DNA from: Phoma sp. XZ068
Lineage: Eukaryota > Ascomycota > Dothideomycetes > Pleosporales > Didymellaceae
NCBI GenBank assembly: GCA_004835665.1
Contig: RBKR01000012.1
Span: 1,054,001 to 1,118,000 of the forward strand
DNA length: 64,000 nucleotides
Direction: 5' to 3'
The notes under the pieces were generated by a model that ran no database searches, was not told the origin of the DNA, and was given only the letters and a program-made list of their open reading frames with translations. Each line of letters begins with the position of its first letter. The stretch's first letter is position 1. Shown here one piece after another: positions 1 to 10,477 of the stretch. The translations under genes and the position numbers were made by a program.

Positions 1-1176
1 TGGTTCCCTTGACAAGAATGCACTCATCATCTGAGATGCGCTCTTGTGCTACCTCCTCTGCTGAACCCAAGTTCGCCGCCTCGAACTTCTCGTCACCATT
101 CAGATCAGATAATGTGCTGACCAGTGTCGCTCCAGTGGCCTTTGCTATCCTGCGCAGATCCTCCTTCTTACACCTTCGTACAGCCATCGCTCCCTTCTCG
201 ATGAAGTGCTTCAGGCACAGATCATCGATACCCTTGGTTGTGAAAATAACGTTCGCACCAGCCTTCAAGATCATCTCGATGCGCTCCTCGACAATTCCGG
301 CCTCGCGCTCGCGAATCTTCTCGAGCTGTTCTGGGTCGTCGATCGTGATGTGTACACCCAACTTCATGCGCTCCTTCTGGAGGTTGATGTCAAGGCAGGC
401 AATCTTAGCGTCGGTGATGCGGGTCTTCATGGCTTGCGATGCAACTGTGCAGTTCAGGGCGTAGCCCTTGACGAGTACGGACTGGGTTGCGCTCTGACCG
501 TGAGCCTTCAAGATGTTGACGGCCTTGACGGGGTACTTGGTCTCGCTCTTGTTGTTAATGGTCTTGACGGAGGTCATAGCATCCACAACCATGTTGGCAA
601 AGAAGTCTGAGTCCGAACCGATGATCTTGGAGGCCATGGATGTCTTGGCGATGTTGACCAGAGAGTCGCGGCCGAGGGCATCCACCTTTGTGCTGATGTT
701 CTCGTTCATGTACTTCACCGCCTCCCTCAGCGCGAGCCTGTAGCCTGTGATGATGGTGGTGGGGTGGATCTTGTTCTTCATGAGCTCGTTTGCTCTCCTC
801 AACAGCTCAGCTGCTATTATGACGACCGATGTTGTGCCATCACCGACTTCCTTGTCTTGCTGTTGTGCGAGGTCGACTAGGATCTTTCCTGCGGGGTGCT
901 CGATGTCAAGCAAGCTGAGGATCGTAGCGCCGTCATTTGTGACTGTCACATCACCAATGTCGTCGACCATCATCTTATCGAGACCCGAGGGCCCGAACGA
1001 CGACTTGACGACGTTGGCGATTGCCTGTGTAGCAAGGACATTCTGGTCGCGAATATCTTGGCCGCTGATTTTGTTTCCGCCGAGGACTGCATATGTCAGC
1101 TATTGCGCGACTCTGAACGGCTCTCAAGCTTACACAGAGTTCCTCCGCCACGTGACTGCTCGAAGATACCGGCCAT
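1..1176 (-). CDS. TCP1: T-complex protein 1 subunit alpha (CCT1), 3' end missing
   Basis: Alpha subunit of the cytosolic group II chaperonin CCT/TRiC, which folds actin and tubulin by ATP-driven closing of a double ring. The ATG is at 1176-1174; exon 1 (1176-1134) joins exon 2 (1086 to the window edge) across a 47-nt intron, giving about 376 of the usual 550 or so residues. The junction restores the conserved N-terminus ending TLFLGG. Visible hallmarks: DQNVLA, NDGATIL (nucleotide site), the GDGTTSVV loop and the KTSMASKIIG stretch. The frame runs open into position 1, so the C-terminal ATPase and equatorial parts lie outside the window. It is divergent from the prolyl-tRNA synthetase gene. 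Family assignment is secure; subunit identity rests on close agreement with yeast Tcp1 over the whole visible length. Confidence 0.95.
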
Positions 1177-1696
1177 GTTGTCGTGATGTAGCTGTTTAGG
1201 CTGTGTTTAGGCTGCGTCAACGCGGTTTCCAGAAATCTCTATACTACGCGGCGGGACGCTCCTGCATGTCGGCGAAAGGTGCCGTGCCTCCGACGCTAAA
1301 AGACCCCTGTCACCAATGAGTCCGGCGCCCTCCACATTTGGGCACAACACCACGCGAGATAACTGTGACTGTGTTGACAGCCCTACTAGCTGCTATTTAG
1401 GTACGCGCTGCGCCTCTGCTGTTGCTTGAATCTGCCGTCTCTTGACTCCAACCTCTGACTCTTCAATCGCAGGTACACATGCCCTCTATGACTGTACCCC
1501 GCCATACCCCGCCAAAACATTCCGATATCTGCTTCTGTTTCCCAAAGGGATAGCTTTTGGTGTTCAATTGCTGTTGTACCCACAAATAAACACGATTTTG
1601 ACCTCACACCCCCTTACGTCTTTCCTGATCTTTGCGCTGACCGGTGTCTTTTACCTCAGACTGTCTTCTCGCAAATCACAACCAATCGCCTCCACC
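1177..1696. promoter_or_regulatory. Shared intergenic region between CCT1 and prolyl-tRNA synthetase
   Basis: About 520 bases lie between two divergent start codons and must hold both promoters. The right half (about 1560-1690) is pyrimidine-rich on the plus strand, common upstream of highly expressed fungal genes. I see no clear TATA box and no conserved reading frame. Confidence 0.4.
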
Positions 1697-3592
1697 ATGG
1701 CCGAAGCCACTGCCGCCGATGGCCAGATGAAGAATCTCAAGATCTCTGAGACCAAGAAGAGCAAGAAGGATGGCGCTCCCAAGACAGCTGCAAAGAAGCC
1801 CCAGCAGCAGAAGAAGAAGGTCAGACATCTACAGGCACAACGGCTATGTCGGACTGAGTATTCACACTACAACAGATCGAGGGCGCTGCACTGATTGGTA
1901 TCGATGTCGCAAAGGAGGACGACCTTGGTGAATGGTACCAGCAGGTCATCACCAAAGGACAGATGATCTCATACTACGATGTAAGCTCTTATCGTTTCCA
2001 GTGACATTTGTACTTGGCTAACGCACATAGGTTGCTGGATGGTATACATACTCAAACCTCTACAGTCGAATGCGCGACTAATAGCCACCCAGTTACATTC
2101 TCGAGCCCGCATCCTACGCCATCTGGGAGTCGATCAAAGCTTGGTTCGACAACCAGATCAAGACCTTGAAGGTCCGCAACGCATACTTCCCCATCTTCAT
2201 CAGCGCAGACAACCTGGAGAGGGAAAAGGAGCACGTTGAGGGATTTGCCGCCGAAGTCGCCTGGGTGACAAAGGGTGGAAAGTCAGATCTCGAGAAGCCT
2301 GTTGCCGTTCGCCCTACCTCAGAGACGGCCATGTACCCCTACTTTGCACGAAAGATCCAGTCGCATCGTGATCTTCCTCTGAAGTTGAACCAATGGAACA
2401 ACGTCGTGCGATGGGAGTTCAAGCGTAAGATATACGCGCTGTTTCCTATCCAAGCTCTGCTAATATTTGTGCAGACCCTATGCCCTTCATTCGTTCTCGC
2501 GAGTTCTTGTGGCAGGAAGGTCACACCGCGCATTTGACCAAGGAGGCAGCTGGCGAGGAGGTTATGCAGATTCTTGAGTGGTACTCTCAGGTCTACCAGG
2601 ACTTGCTCGCTGTCCCTGTTGTCAAGGGAACCAAGACCGTCAACGAAAAGTTCCCCGGTGCCGATTACACAACGACAATCGAAGGATTCATCCCTGCCAC
2701 TGGTCGTGGTATCCAGGCCGCCACATCTCACTGCCTTGGACAGCACTTCTCCAAGATGTTCAACATCACAGTTGAGGACCCCAACCCCAAGGAGGGCGGC
2801 AAGGCAGAGCACGTTCACGTCTGGCAGAACTCGTGGGGCCTGACCACCCGTTCCATCGGTGTCATGATCCTGACCCACGGTGACAACCGTGGTATGGTTA
2901 TCCCTCCTCGTGTCGCCGAGATCCAGGTCGTTCTGATCCCCGTTGGTGTCAACGCCAAGATGTCCGCTGAAGCCAAGGAGGAGTTGTACAGCAAGGTCAA
3001 GAGCATCCATGATAGCCTGACTGAGGCCGGTGTCCGTGTTGAGTCCGACTACCGTGAGGGCTACTCCCCCGGATGGAAGTTCAACGATTGGGAGCTCAAG
3101 GGTATTCCTCTGCGAATCGAATTCGGCCCCAAGGATGCTGAGAAGGGTGTTGTCACCACCTCTCGCCGTGACATCGACGACAAGGATGCTGCACGTGGAA
3201 CCATCAACGTTGACGATGTTGCCAATGAGGTCCCCAAGCTGCTTGAGCAGATTCAAGCCGACATGTTCGCTAAGGCTGACAAGGCATACCGCGACCACCG
3301 CATCCAGCTCACCAACTGGGACGACTTTGTCCCCACACTCAACGGCAAGAACGTCGTTCTTGTTCCCCACTGCGAGGGCGATAAGTGCGAGGACGAGGTC
3401 AAAGCCAAGAGCGCAAAGACAGCGCTCGGCGACGGCGTTGCGGAAGACAAGCAGGCCCCTGCCATGGGCGCTAAGAGCTTGTGTATTCCCTTCGACCAGC
3501 CTGAGGGTATCGAGCCTGGGAAGACAAAGTGCATCAACCCCGATTGCACAAACCCTGCCAAGGCCTGGGTCTTGTTCGGAAGGAGTTACTAG
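1697..3592 (+). CDS. Prolyl-tRNA synthetase, eukaryotic/archaeal type
   Basis: Class II synthetase charging tRNA-Pro with proline in the cytosol. Five exons: 1697-1819, 1876-1980, 2031-2041, 2093-2424 and 2475-3592, giving 562 residues. The third exon is only 11 nt; it is needed to build the conserved VAGCYILEPASYAIWE stretch. Class II motif 2 is seen around VRPTSETAMYPYFARK and VRWEFKHP, motif 3 around THGDNRGMVIPP, and the C-terminus carries the paired cysteines (CEGDKC, CINPDC) and terminal tyrosine of the eukaryotic/archaeal form. The lysine-rich first 41 residues resemble a eukaryotic tRNA-binding extension. It lacks the long N-terminal editing-like domain of the yeast YHR020W protein, so it is shorter. 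The first intron uses an unusual GTCAGA donor. Confidence 0.95.
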
Positions 3593-3992
3593 AGAGAGTT
3601 GGAAGTCAAGTGTTTGCTGTTAGCATTGAGCATTTGGTGGCTAGGTGTTTGATGGGGTGTTTGCACGGTATGGAGTTGAGGTACCGCTGCCACGATGACA
3701 ATTGTTTCACGCAGGTTCAATAAGATATCAAAAACGAATCAAGATCTTGACGACAATTCAGCCAGTTACGAACGGTAAAGCGATTAGTGATTTGCAAACG
3801 CTCTCTGCCACTGTCTGGGCGTGTCCGCCAGCTATTCTGTCATCTAGCGTGGCTCCACTGTCGTATTTGCTTTCACCTCCATTCACTGTACTAGTATTGG
3901 ACTTGGATTTTCCCTCGTCATGCGGATTCTACCTCTCGTACAGTACCTTGCAACACATCTCTGCGAAGACAAGAGCAAGATCAAGAGCCAGC
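3593..3992. other. Gene-free stretch after ProRS
   Basis: About 400 bases holding the 3' UTR of the synthetase gene and the 5' region of the next gene. A reading frame is open from about 3702 into the next gene, but its translation looks like untranslated leader. Confidence 0.4.
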
Positions 3993-4607
3993 ATGTGCAA
4001 CAAACTCCTTCAAACCTACGCCTGCGGGCATTCAAAAACTATCTGCACGACACCTTGCGGCTACGCTCTCAAGGCCACTCAACTTCCCGCCAATATGGAA
4101 ATCTCCACAGAAACAGTGAAGAACTCAGCATCAGCAGTCCCTTCTCTTGCCCCAGCCGAGCGCCTGACTTTGACAACCAACTTCTCACGCCCAAACGCAG
4201 ACCACTCTTCGTTCCGCAACACCAATGTCTCTTCGGCGCCAACAAGCTCACCGCATGTCCCATCATTCCGCTTCGTTCCGCCATCCATACCATCACCAAC
4301 CTCGCCGGTCTCGCCGGTCTCACCATTCTTCACTTCGCAACATACCCACCCCAGCGCGCCACCAAGCCGCCTCCCCTCACCGTCCCCGAATCCCATGGCG
4401 AATGGTTCCCAGCCAGAGCCCAAGTTCTGCGCTTATTACATCCCGCGGTACTTGGTGACGAGTAAATATCCGTGTATTGAATGTTACAGCGGGCCAGAAT
4501 GGGAGGGGCTGAGAGGGAAGTGGATGGAAAGCTACAGGTTGGGACATCCGTTGGATAAGGTGGAGGATGAGGAAGCATTGAGTGGAGTGCTGGGCGCGAG
4601 GCAGTGA
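3993..4607 (+). CDS. Small hypothetical protein with cysteine-rich ends
   Basis: Single-exon frame of 204 residues. The chosen ATG (3993) starts MCNKLLQTYACGHSK, a cysteine/histidine-rich opening (CGHSK, CTTPCGY) of a kind seen in small uncharacterised fungal proteins. The middle (about residues 45-140) is disordered and rich in serine, proline and threonine. The C-terminal 60 residues are again ordered-looking, with FCAYYIPRYL and KYPCIEC, then an acidic tail. The two Cys/His patches could bind metal, but no known finger pattern fits. An in-frame start at 3702 would add 97 residues without coding character. It converges with RPN13. Function not recognised. Confidence 0.6.
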   Translation: MCNKLLQTYACGHSKTICTTPCGYALKATQLPANMEISTETVKNSASAVPSLAPAERLTLTTNFSRPNADHSSFRNTNVSSAPTSSPHVPSFRFVPPSIPSPTSPVSPVSPFFTSQHTHPSAPPSRLPSPSPNPMANGSQPEPKFCAYYIPRYLVTSKYPCIECYSGPEWEGLRGKWMESYRLGHPLDKVEDEEALSGVLGARQ

Positions 4608-4924
4608 AATGTAGGGGTGTGATAGGTGGATATCATGGTGACGGGTGCTACCCGTAATTTGAAATTGACATGAAGTGATGGCTGAGGAGACGAAAAGGCT
4701 TGATGGAACAATTTGGAAAAAGTAAAAGACACACACGGATGAAATGGGGAAGAGAAACCACTCTACCAAGTCTATGCAGATGACAGTTCTATTACTGCCG
4801 TGGGCTCATGATTCGCGTTATATGTACTCATGGAAGGTTGGTTCGAGCCTCTCAATGCGTAAAGCATGTTCAGCTCGCCATATGAATGCCTTCTTATCTA
4901 TTGTAGATCGAGCACTCATGGGAC
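4608..4924. other. Short convergent intergenic region
   Basis: About 320 bases between two convergent stop codons, presumably both 3' UTRs. Nothing else seen. Confidence 0.4.
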
Positions 4925-6521
4925 TTATGACTCATCCATATCATCATCTTCGCCCTTCTCTTCGTTCTCCACCGTCTTCTTGACGCCCTCCAAGAATGCC
5001 TTGACTGCGTCACCGCCCCCGAGCGGCATCGCACCGCCCCTCATGTAGCCACCGTGTTCGACGTCGATGTTTAGCGCCTGGCTGACAGTTGGAAGCGCCC
5101 CAGATCTCAGTGCCTCTGTCAAACTGCCCAGTGCAGCTCGAAGCTGCGGCGCGCGTATTATCCTAGCAAGTACTTCTCTCTTTGAGTCCTGATCCAGTGT
5201 CTGCACCACCATTTGCGCGGTTTCGCCGTTAGGATCGATCTGGTCAACATCCTCAACCTCCGCCTCAAGCAAGAACGGAGTGGTAGGTAGCTGTGCGCAG
5301 AGAGCGTCGATGAGCTCGTCTGAGGCTTTCTCGATTACGGGGCCGGTGGTCTTTGGCCATAGGAGATCGAGTAAGGTTGTGAAAGATTCGCCACCAGCTT
5401 GTTGTGGCCCGCTCTCGCTGCCAAGGTTGCCGCCTTTAAGTGAGTCCATGAAGTTCTGAACGATAGAAGAGACGTCGCCGGACCCTTCTCTGCTTAGATG
5501 TCAGCGGAGGTTCTTCAATCAGGAAGCGAAGCAAGATAGAAGCAATCGGTCGTCGTGGCGGAAGGAGGACATGGTTCGAAAACATATTCTGTTTAGTGTT
5601 ACATATGAGCAGCCAATGCTGTCGTGTCGTGGTGACATGCTTGTGCTCCCAAACGCCTCACCGTGATAGCAGTGCTCTGAATCTCTAATGTTTTCCTCGC
5701 CAATGTCTTCCACAGCCGCTCGAACCATGCCTGTAATGTTGACTGCGCCACGACGCCGATTGCGATGTAACCACAATGAATGCTGAGAAGGACCTACGCT
5801 CGGCCACCATCAGCACCACCTTCACGAGACTCTTCGCCTTCATCTCGAATGTCTCCTCCGGTAGCCCCCGATCCAGCGCCTCCTGTGCTGCCGTGGCGAT
5901 TCCGGCTGGAGGGCTCCTCCACGTCTTCCATTGTTTCGTCATCGTCGCCGCTGGTGGGGTTGGGGATGCCCGCGAGCTCAGCCTGTACGTCAATCTCCTC
6001 ACCGTTCAGAAGGAGGTCGACAATCTGTCCGATCTTCAGATCGCGCTCGCTGAACCAGCTTGCATCACCCCGCGGGTGCTGTGACTTGGACTGCAACCAG
6101 AACAGGTAGCGTTGTGAGCTGGAGTTGAACTTCAGGACAAATACACGGCCATCCGTAGGCGATTTGACTGATTCGGAGTCTTCGGCGGCATCCTTGCCAG
6201 TGTATGGGGAGAATGAGCCGTCGCCGGGGATCATAATAAGGTCCAGCTCGGACTCGTCGAGAGACTTGTTGCGGGGTCGCCAGCAGAAGTGAACGAACTC
6301 TAAGCTGTGTGAGTGTAGTTTGAAGCAATGGTCTGGCTATACAAACCATCTTCGCCTTGGTAGAGGTAGACATAGCCTTGTGTGCGGACAGGCTTGACCG
6401 ACTGCTTGTTGCCGTCTCTAGCCTGCTAACATCAGCTTTGTGGACAGCTGTTGTTGGGTTCAGAACTTACAGTGATCTCGCACTTGCCAGCTTTGAAAGT
6501 TATTAGCGGCTGGACTGACAT
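4925..6521 (-). CDS. RPN13: 26S proteasome ubiquitin receptor Rpn13
   Basis: Substrate receptor of the proteasome regulatory particle; its Pru domain binds Rpn2 and ubiquitin, and in many eukaryotes its C-terminal DEUBAD domain recruits UCH37. Exons on the minus strand: 6521-6471, 6422-6347, 6299-5798 and 5489-4925, giving 397 residues (human 407). The Pru domain covers about residues 1-130: LITFKAGKCEIT, GYVYLYQGEDE, FVHFCWRPRNKS, and the RYLFWLQSK strand. After an acidic, glycine-rich linker comes the helical C-terminal domain (about 220-380) and an acidic tail. The last intron, 308 nt, is long for this genome; GC plus A across it restores the frame, but a small extra exon inside cannot be excluded. 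Confidence 0.88.
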
Positions 6522-7322
6522 GTTTGTGTACGTGTAGATAGGCGCGAACGAAGCTGGGTTTGATGATTCGGAGCTGCCTGTGACAATGCGGCGACGACGC
6601 GGCGGAGATGCAAGGGCGCTCGGACCACTCAGATGAGGTAATACCCTACGGGGAGGAGCAAATTCACCGCGGAGCCAAGGCACGATTCACTCATGGAAGA
6701 ACATCTCGACATCAGCCAGGGCATACGGTTTCAGTAGCACAGCATGCGTTGAAGCATTTTTTTTTGATGGTTGGTCGCGTACAACATGATCCAGCAGGGC
6801 GTCCGCATCAATGCGAGAAGTCACGCTGCTGCACCTACTTTGGACCATTGCCCTTAGGCGGGGAGTATGCTTGATCGTCTAACTACACGAAATCATGAAA
6901 GTTTCTCGTATGCACTACGAACTGAAGCCAGTGCAGAGCATAATCATACGCTGCATGAGTCCGGGAGCCAAGCCTTTGAATCTCAAATGCACTGCATGTT
7001 CCACGCGAGGCGACCAATTTTGAGCCTCCACCACACTCGAGTGCCTGGCAGCAATACTGTCCACCCTTCACTATCATCCAGCAACTCAATTCATGTCGAT
7101 ATCTGGCCGCTAACCTGGGGAGCGACCGCCACGCCAAGGTGGGCCCGACGTCGGATGACGGAGCGGAGGGATAGTTTCGCCGAAGACCGCTGAGCGCACG
7201 GTGCCCACAACTCGCTTGGGCCACCAATGAGGATTAGGGCCAGCTCTCCACCCAGCCGACCACATCGAATTTCGCATCTTCCTCAACTCTCCAGGGCTCA
7301 CTAACGACACCAGCAATTCGAA
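6522..7322. promoter_or_regulatory. Divergent intergenic region RPN13 / eL6
   Basis: About 800 bases between two divergent start codons. Small frames here show no conserved protein. It contains a short T-run near 6757 and must hold the strong promoter expected for a ribosomal protein gene; I could not identify specific factor sites. Confidence 0.35.
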
Positions 7323-8144
7323 ATGGCGGACACCAAACCCACGACCCAGAAGTTCTCCAAGGGCGAGAGGTCGATACCGCACCACTCGCAGAAGGCCAGC
7401 AAGTACTACCCTGCTGAGGACGTCGCCGTCCCCAAGAAGGTACGTTATCAAATGCGACAGAATGGGAGGATCACAAGAGGAGGACGACATGGGCGCAATG
7501 CAGCAGCAGGAGGCCTGCGACTACTGCCAAAGAGACCGGGCGATCTACATGCTGCCAGACGCGTGCAGTACGCAGCAACGAATCTTCGCTAACATTTAAT
7601 CAAGGCCCGTAAGACTGCTCGCCCCGCGAAGACCCGTGCTTCCCTCCAGCCCGGTACCGTCGTCATCCTCCTCGCTGGTCGTTTCCGCGGCAAGCGTGTC
7701 GTTCTCCTCAAGCACCTTGCCCAGGGTGTTCTCCTCGTCACCGGTCCCTTCAAGGTTAACGGCGTTCCTCTGCGACGAGTAAACGCCCGCTATGTCATTG
7801 CTACCTCCACCACCATCGACATCAAGGGTATCGACGAGGGTGTCCTGAAGAAGGCCTCCGAGGAGGGCTACTTCACCAAGGACAAGGCCGCACACAAGCC
7901 TGGCGAGGATGCTTTCTTCAAGCAGGGCGAGAAGCCCGAGGTACGCAGCATCCACGGCACCGCCGATGAACAGCACTAACAGTCGCAACAGAAGAAGGAG
8001 ACCTCCAAGGACCGCGTTGAGGACCAGAAGGCCGTCGATAAGGCTCTCTTGGCCAACATTAAGAAGGAGGCCCACCTCGTCGACTACCTTGCCTCGAGCT
8101 TCAGCCTTCGCACCTCCGACAGGCCACACCAGATGCAGTTCTAA
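7323..8144 (+). CDS. RPL6: 60S ribosomal protein eL6
   Basis: Structural protein of the large cytosolic ribosomal subunit. Exons 7323-7439, 7605-7940 and 7992-8144 give 201 residues, in the normal range (yeast 176). The core is clear: LQPGTVVILLAGRFRGKR, LLVTGPFKVNGVPLRRVN, and the YVIATSTTIDIKGID strand, followed by a charged C-terminal helix ending in RPHQMQF. All intron phases are zero. The first intron is 165 nt, about three times the local norm; ribosomal protein introns often host snoRNAs, but I saw no convincing C/D or H/ACA box pair. It converges with the sterol-desaturase-family gene. Confidence 0.95.
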
Positions 8145-8634
8145 GCGTTGGGTCAAGACGGGATTTGGCGTTCAGTGCATGGGATGAAAGATGACCTCGG
8201 GTGCTGCAGCCGTGACAGCAGGAACTAATCCAGCGGCGGTACTGCGACCAACTTCTTTTCATGAAGGCGACGTTTGCAATTCATATAAGCCTTGATACAA
8301 GCGACGAATACGAAACGATGCGAAAGTGATCAGATGGCTTTGGCAACCGTGATGTCATCCCTTCGGCGTTACATGGAGCAAGCAATGGGTGGATACTCGA
8401 TACTGATGGCGAAATAGAATCTCACGTTACATTGTACAATTGCGCCCGACCGTCATACCTACTTGCGCCGAAATGTCTCCAAGACGACCGAAGTGATGAA
8501 CACGACTTGGCATTAAAGGGTATCAATACGCACCAACATAGCAAGCGAAGTCCGAGGCCCACTTCCCCACACCGCCGTACCGCACCGGACCAAATCACAA
8601 CCCAAGATCAGCGTCTTTCAGCCGTCTGTTGAAC
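8145..8634. other. Convergent intergenic region
   Basis: About 490 bases between the stop of eL6 and the stop of the minus-strand desaturase-family gene. No coding frame supported; likely 3' UTRs. Confidence 0.35.
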
Positions 8635-9725
8635 TCACTTCCTGCCTCTACCCTTTCTGACTTTCGACTTGAACTTATCTGCCAGACCCCCAGCTGCCTC
8701 TCCTGCTCCATCAATGGCCCTTCCCGTCTTCTTTTCTACATCGTGCTTCTCCATCTCTGCTTTCAAGTCTTCCATAACGTCCTTGCCCAGTGTCGTCCCG
8801 TGACACCAATCTAAGACCCCTATGGAACCATAGTTACCATCTCCTTCACTAAGCATGTGCGCATCAGTGCGTCGTGCCATGCCACGGATCATGATCGTGG
8901 AAGGAAGGACGTTATACCCGGAGTACACAAATGTCTCTTCGAGACTAAAGAAAGCGACCAAGACAAGGTAGGTCAAAATGTGCATCCGGAGTGCGACAGC
9001 AGGGAGATACAGCGGTAGCCACCTATGAAGCATGTGGCAGACAGGATGGTCGTAGTTGGCGACAAACGAGTAAGGAACCTGGATACTATGATGCCAACTC
9101 GCATGCCACTCCGCCAGCCTGCCACCACTCGGCGAGTGCAGCAGGTGGGTGTGGATGTAGTATTGGAGCACCTACAGCAATTAACATCTGATTCTCACTC
9201 AAGATCTGTTCAACTTACATTTCTCGACAACACCCCAACAAGCGCATGTTTAATCATCGCCCACGGACTCGGCAAATGATTCAAACCCCACCGACTCCCC
9301 TTGATCAACAACAAACTCTTCAACCTCAACACGTCCGTAAATACCCATTCAATCGCCGCCTGCAGCACCACGCATCCCACCACATTCGCTACACTCCACA
9401 GCACTACTGTCCTGACCTTCTTCTTCCCACCTTTCTGATTCGTAGCAATTCCCCATTTGCCTTGCGCTTTGAATTCCACCGCCAGACTGGGTACACCGAC
9501 GTCGAAGATCAGGAAACTCAGGGAAGGCAGAATGTAAAGCGCGAAGCGCAATGCGAAGGGACCGAAGAGCTCGAGCTGCAACGGCGAGTAGGTGGCTGCG
9601 AGGGTAGTCCAGGCCAGAGAGAGGAATATTAGATTGAGCGATGTGGACCAGGAGGACAGCATGGGGATTGCAAGGAGAGAGGCGATTGGGAGGGGGATTA
9701 GGGAGAAGAGGGAAGACAGAGACAT
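8635..9725 (-). CDS. Fatty acid hydroxylase / sterol desaturase family membrane protein
   Basis: Di-iron membrane oxygenase family (Erg25/Erg3-like superfamily), acting on sterols or fatty acyl chains in the ER. Two exons, 9725-9219 and 9171-8635, give 347 residues. The first 110 residues are hydrophobic, with several membrane segments. Histidine boxes follow the intron: HTHLLH (about residue 175) and WHASWHHS (about 190), then VANYDHPVCHMLHRWLPLYLP. The usual last box is weak: the ARRTDAHMLSEGDGNYG segment has one histidine where HxxHH is normally seen, though the following GVLDWCHGT is typical. The tail is lysine-rich (KSKVRKGRGRK), plausibly ER-retaining. The substrate cannot be called from sequence. 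Confidence 0.82.
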
Positions 9726-10477
9726 TCTGAGTGGTTGATCCTAGGTAAATTAATAAGGCTTAGAGAAGAATAATTCTGGTGTCGGTAATGATATTCCTTG
9801 TGTTCGGCGCATGCTTGTGTTGTGATGTGAATATGCTCGTGGTGCCTGTTTTGGTATTCATGCGGCGATGACGTAGCCGCGAACTCGCGTTCGTCCCACA
9901 TCTGACGCTTGCAGCCACTACAATTCTCAGCCTTGCGATGTTACAGCTCTCCACGGCCAGATATTAGTACCCGGATTAACTAGTATACTTCGATCAGCCA
10001 AATAGTATGTTGACATGTATATGTTTAGAGATTACACACTTCTCGCTGCGCTCACTAAACCGCCCCGAGCCGTACGGCGCCCTCAGCCTCAGCGCTCATC
10101 CGGCAACGTCGGTCGGTTCTTTTCTTTACGTGAGTGGCATGTATGAATCCTTTGAGAGATGACTGCCCAGATCCTAATCGCACATCTTGGCTCTCTTCGA
10201 GGTGCGTTGCAATTGTACTATATTTACTCGCCTCGGCCCCAATGATAAGCAGACGCAGCCTTTCCTTGACCGATGATACCTTAAACACGATGTTTCACTG
10301 ATACGGTAGATACCCTGGCAGCTGCAGCAAGCATTAGGCTCTGATATGCAGGCTTATTGTCAGCAAATATGTTCCTCTCAGCCTTCTGAGCCATTGAATA
10401 CTCTGGCTTCCTCTCTCTCTATTTTCTTTTCTCGTAAGCAGATATATCGGCCTTGGCCAGACATCATACTTTCCATT
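9726..10477. other. Divergent intergenic region
   Basis: About 750 bases between a minus-strand and a plus-strand start. No supported gene. An in-frame ATG at 10346 could extend the next gene by 44 residues. Confidence 0.35.

Noticed and set aside
4836..4850. GGTTCGAGCCT, resembling a tRNA B box
   Set aside because: No A box or cloverleaf pairing upstream; it lies in a 3' intergenic region.
7440..7604. snoRNA inside the first eL6 intron
   Set aside because: The intron is long enough, but no paired C/D or H/ACA boxes were found by eye.
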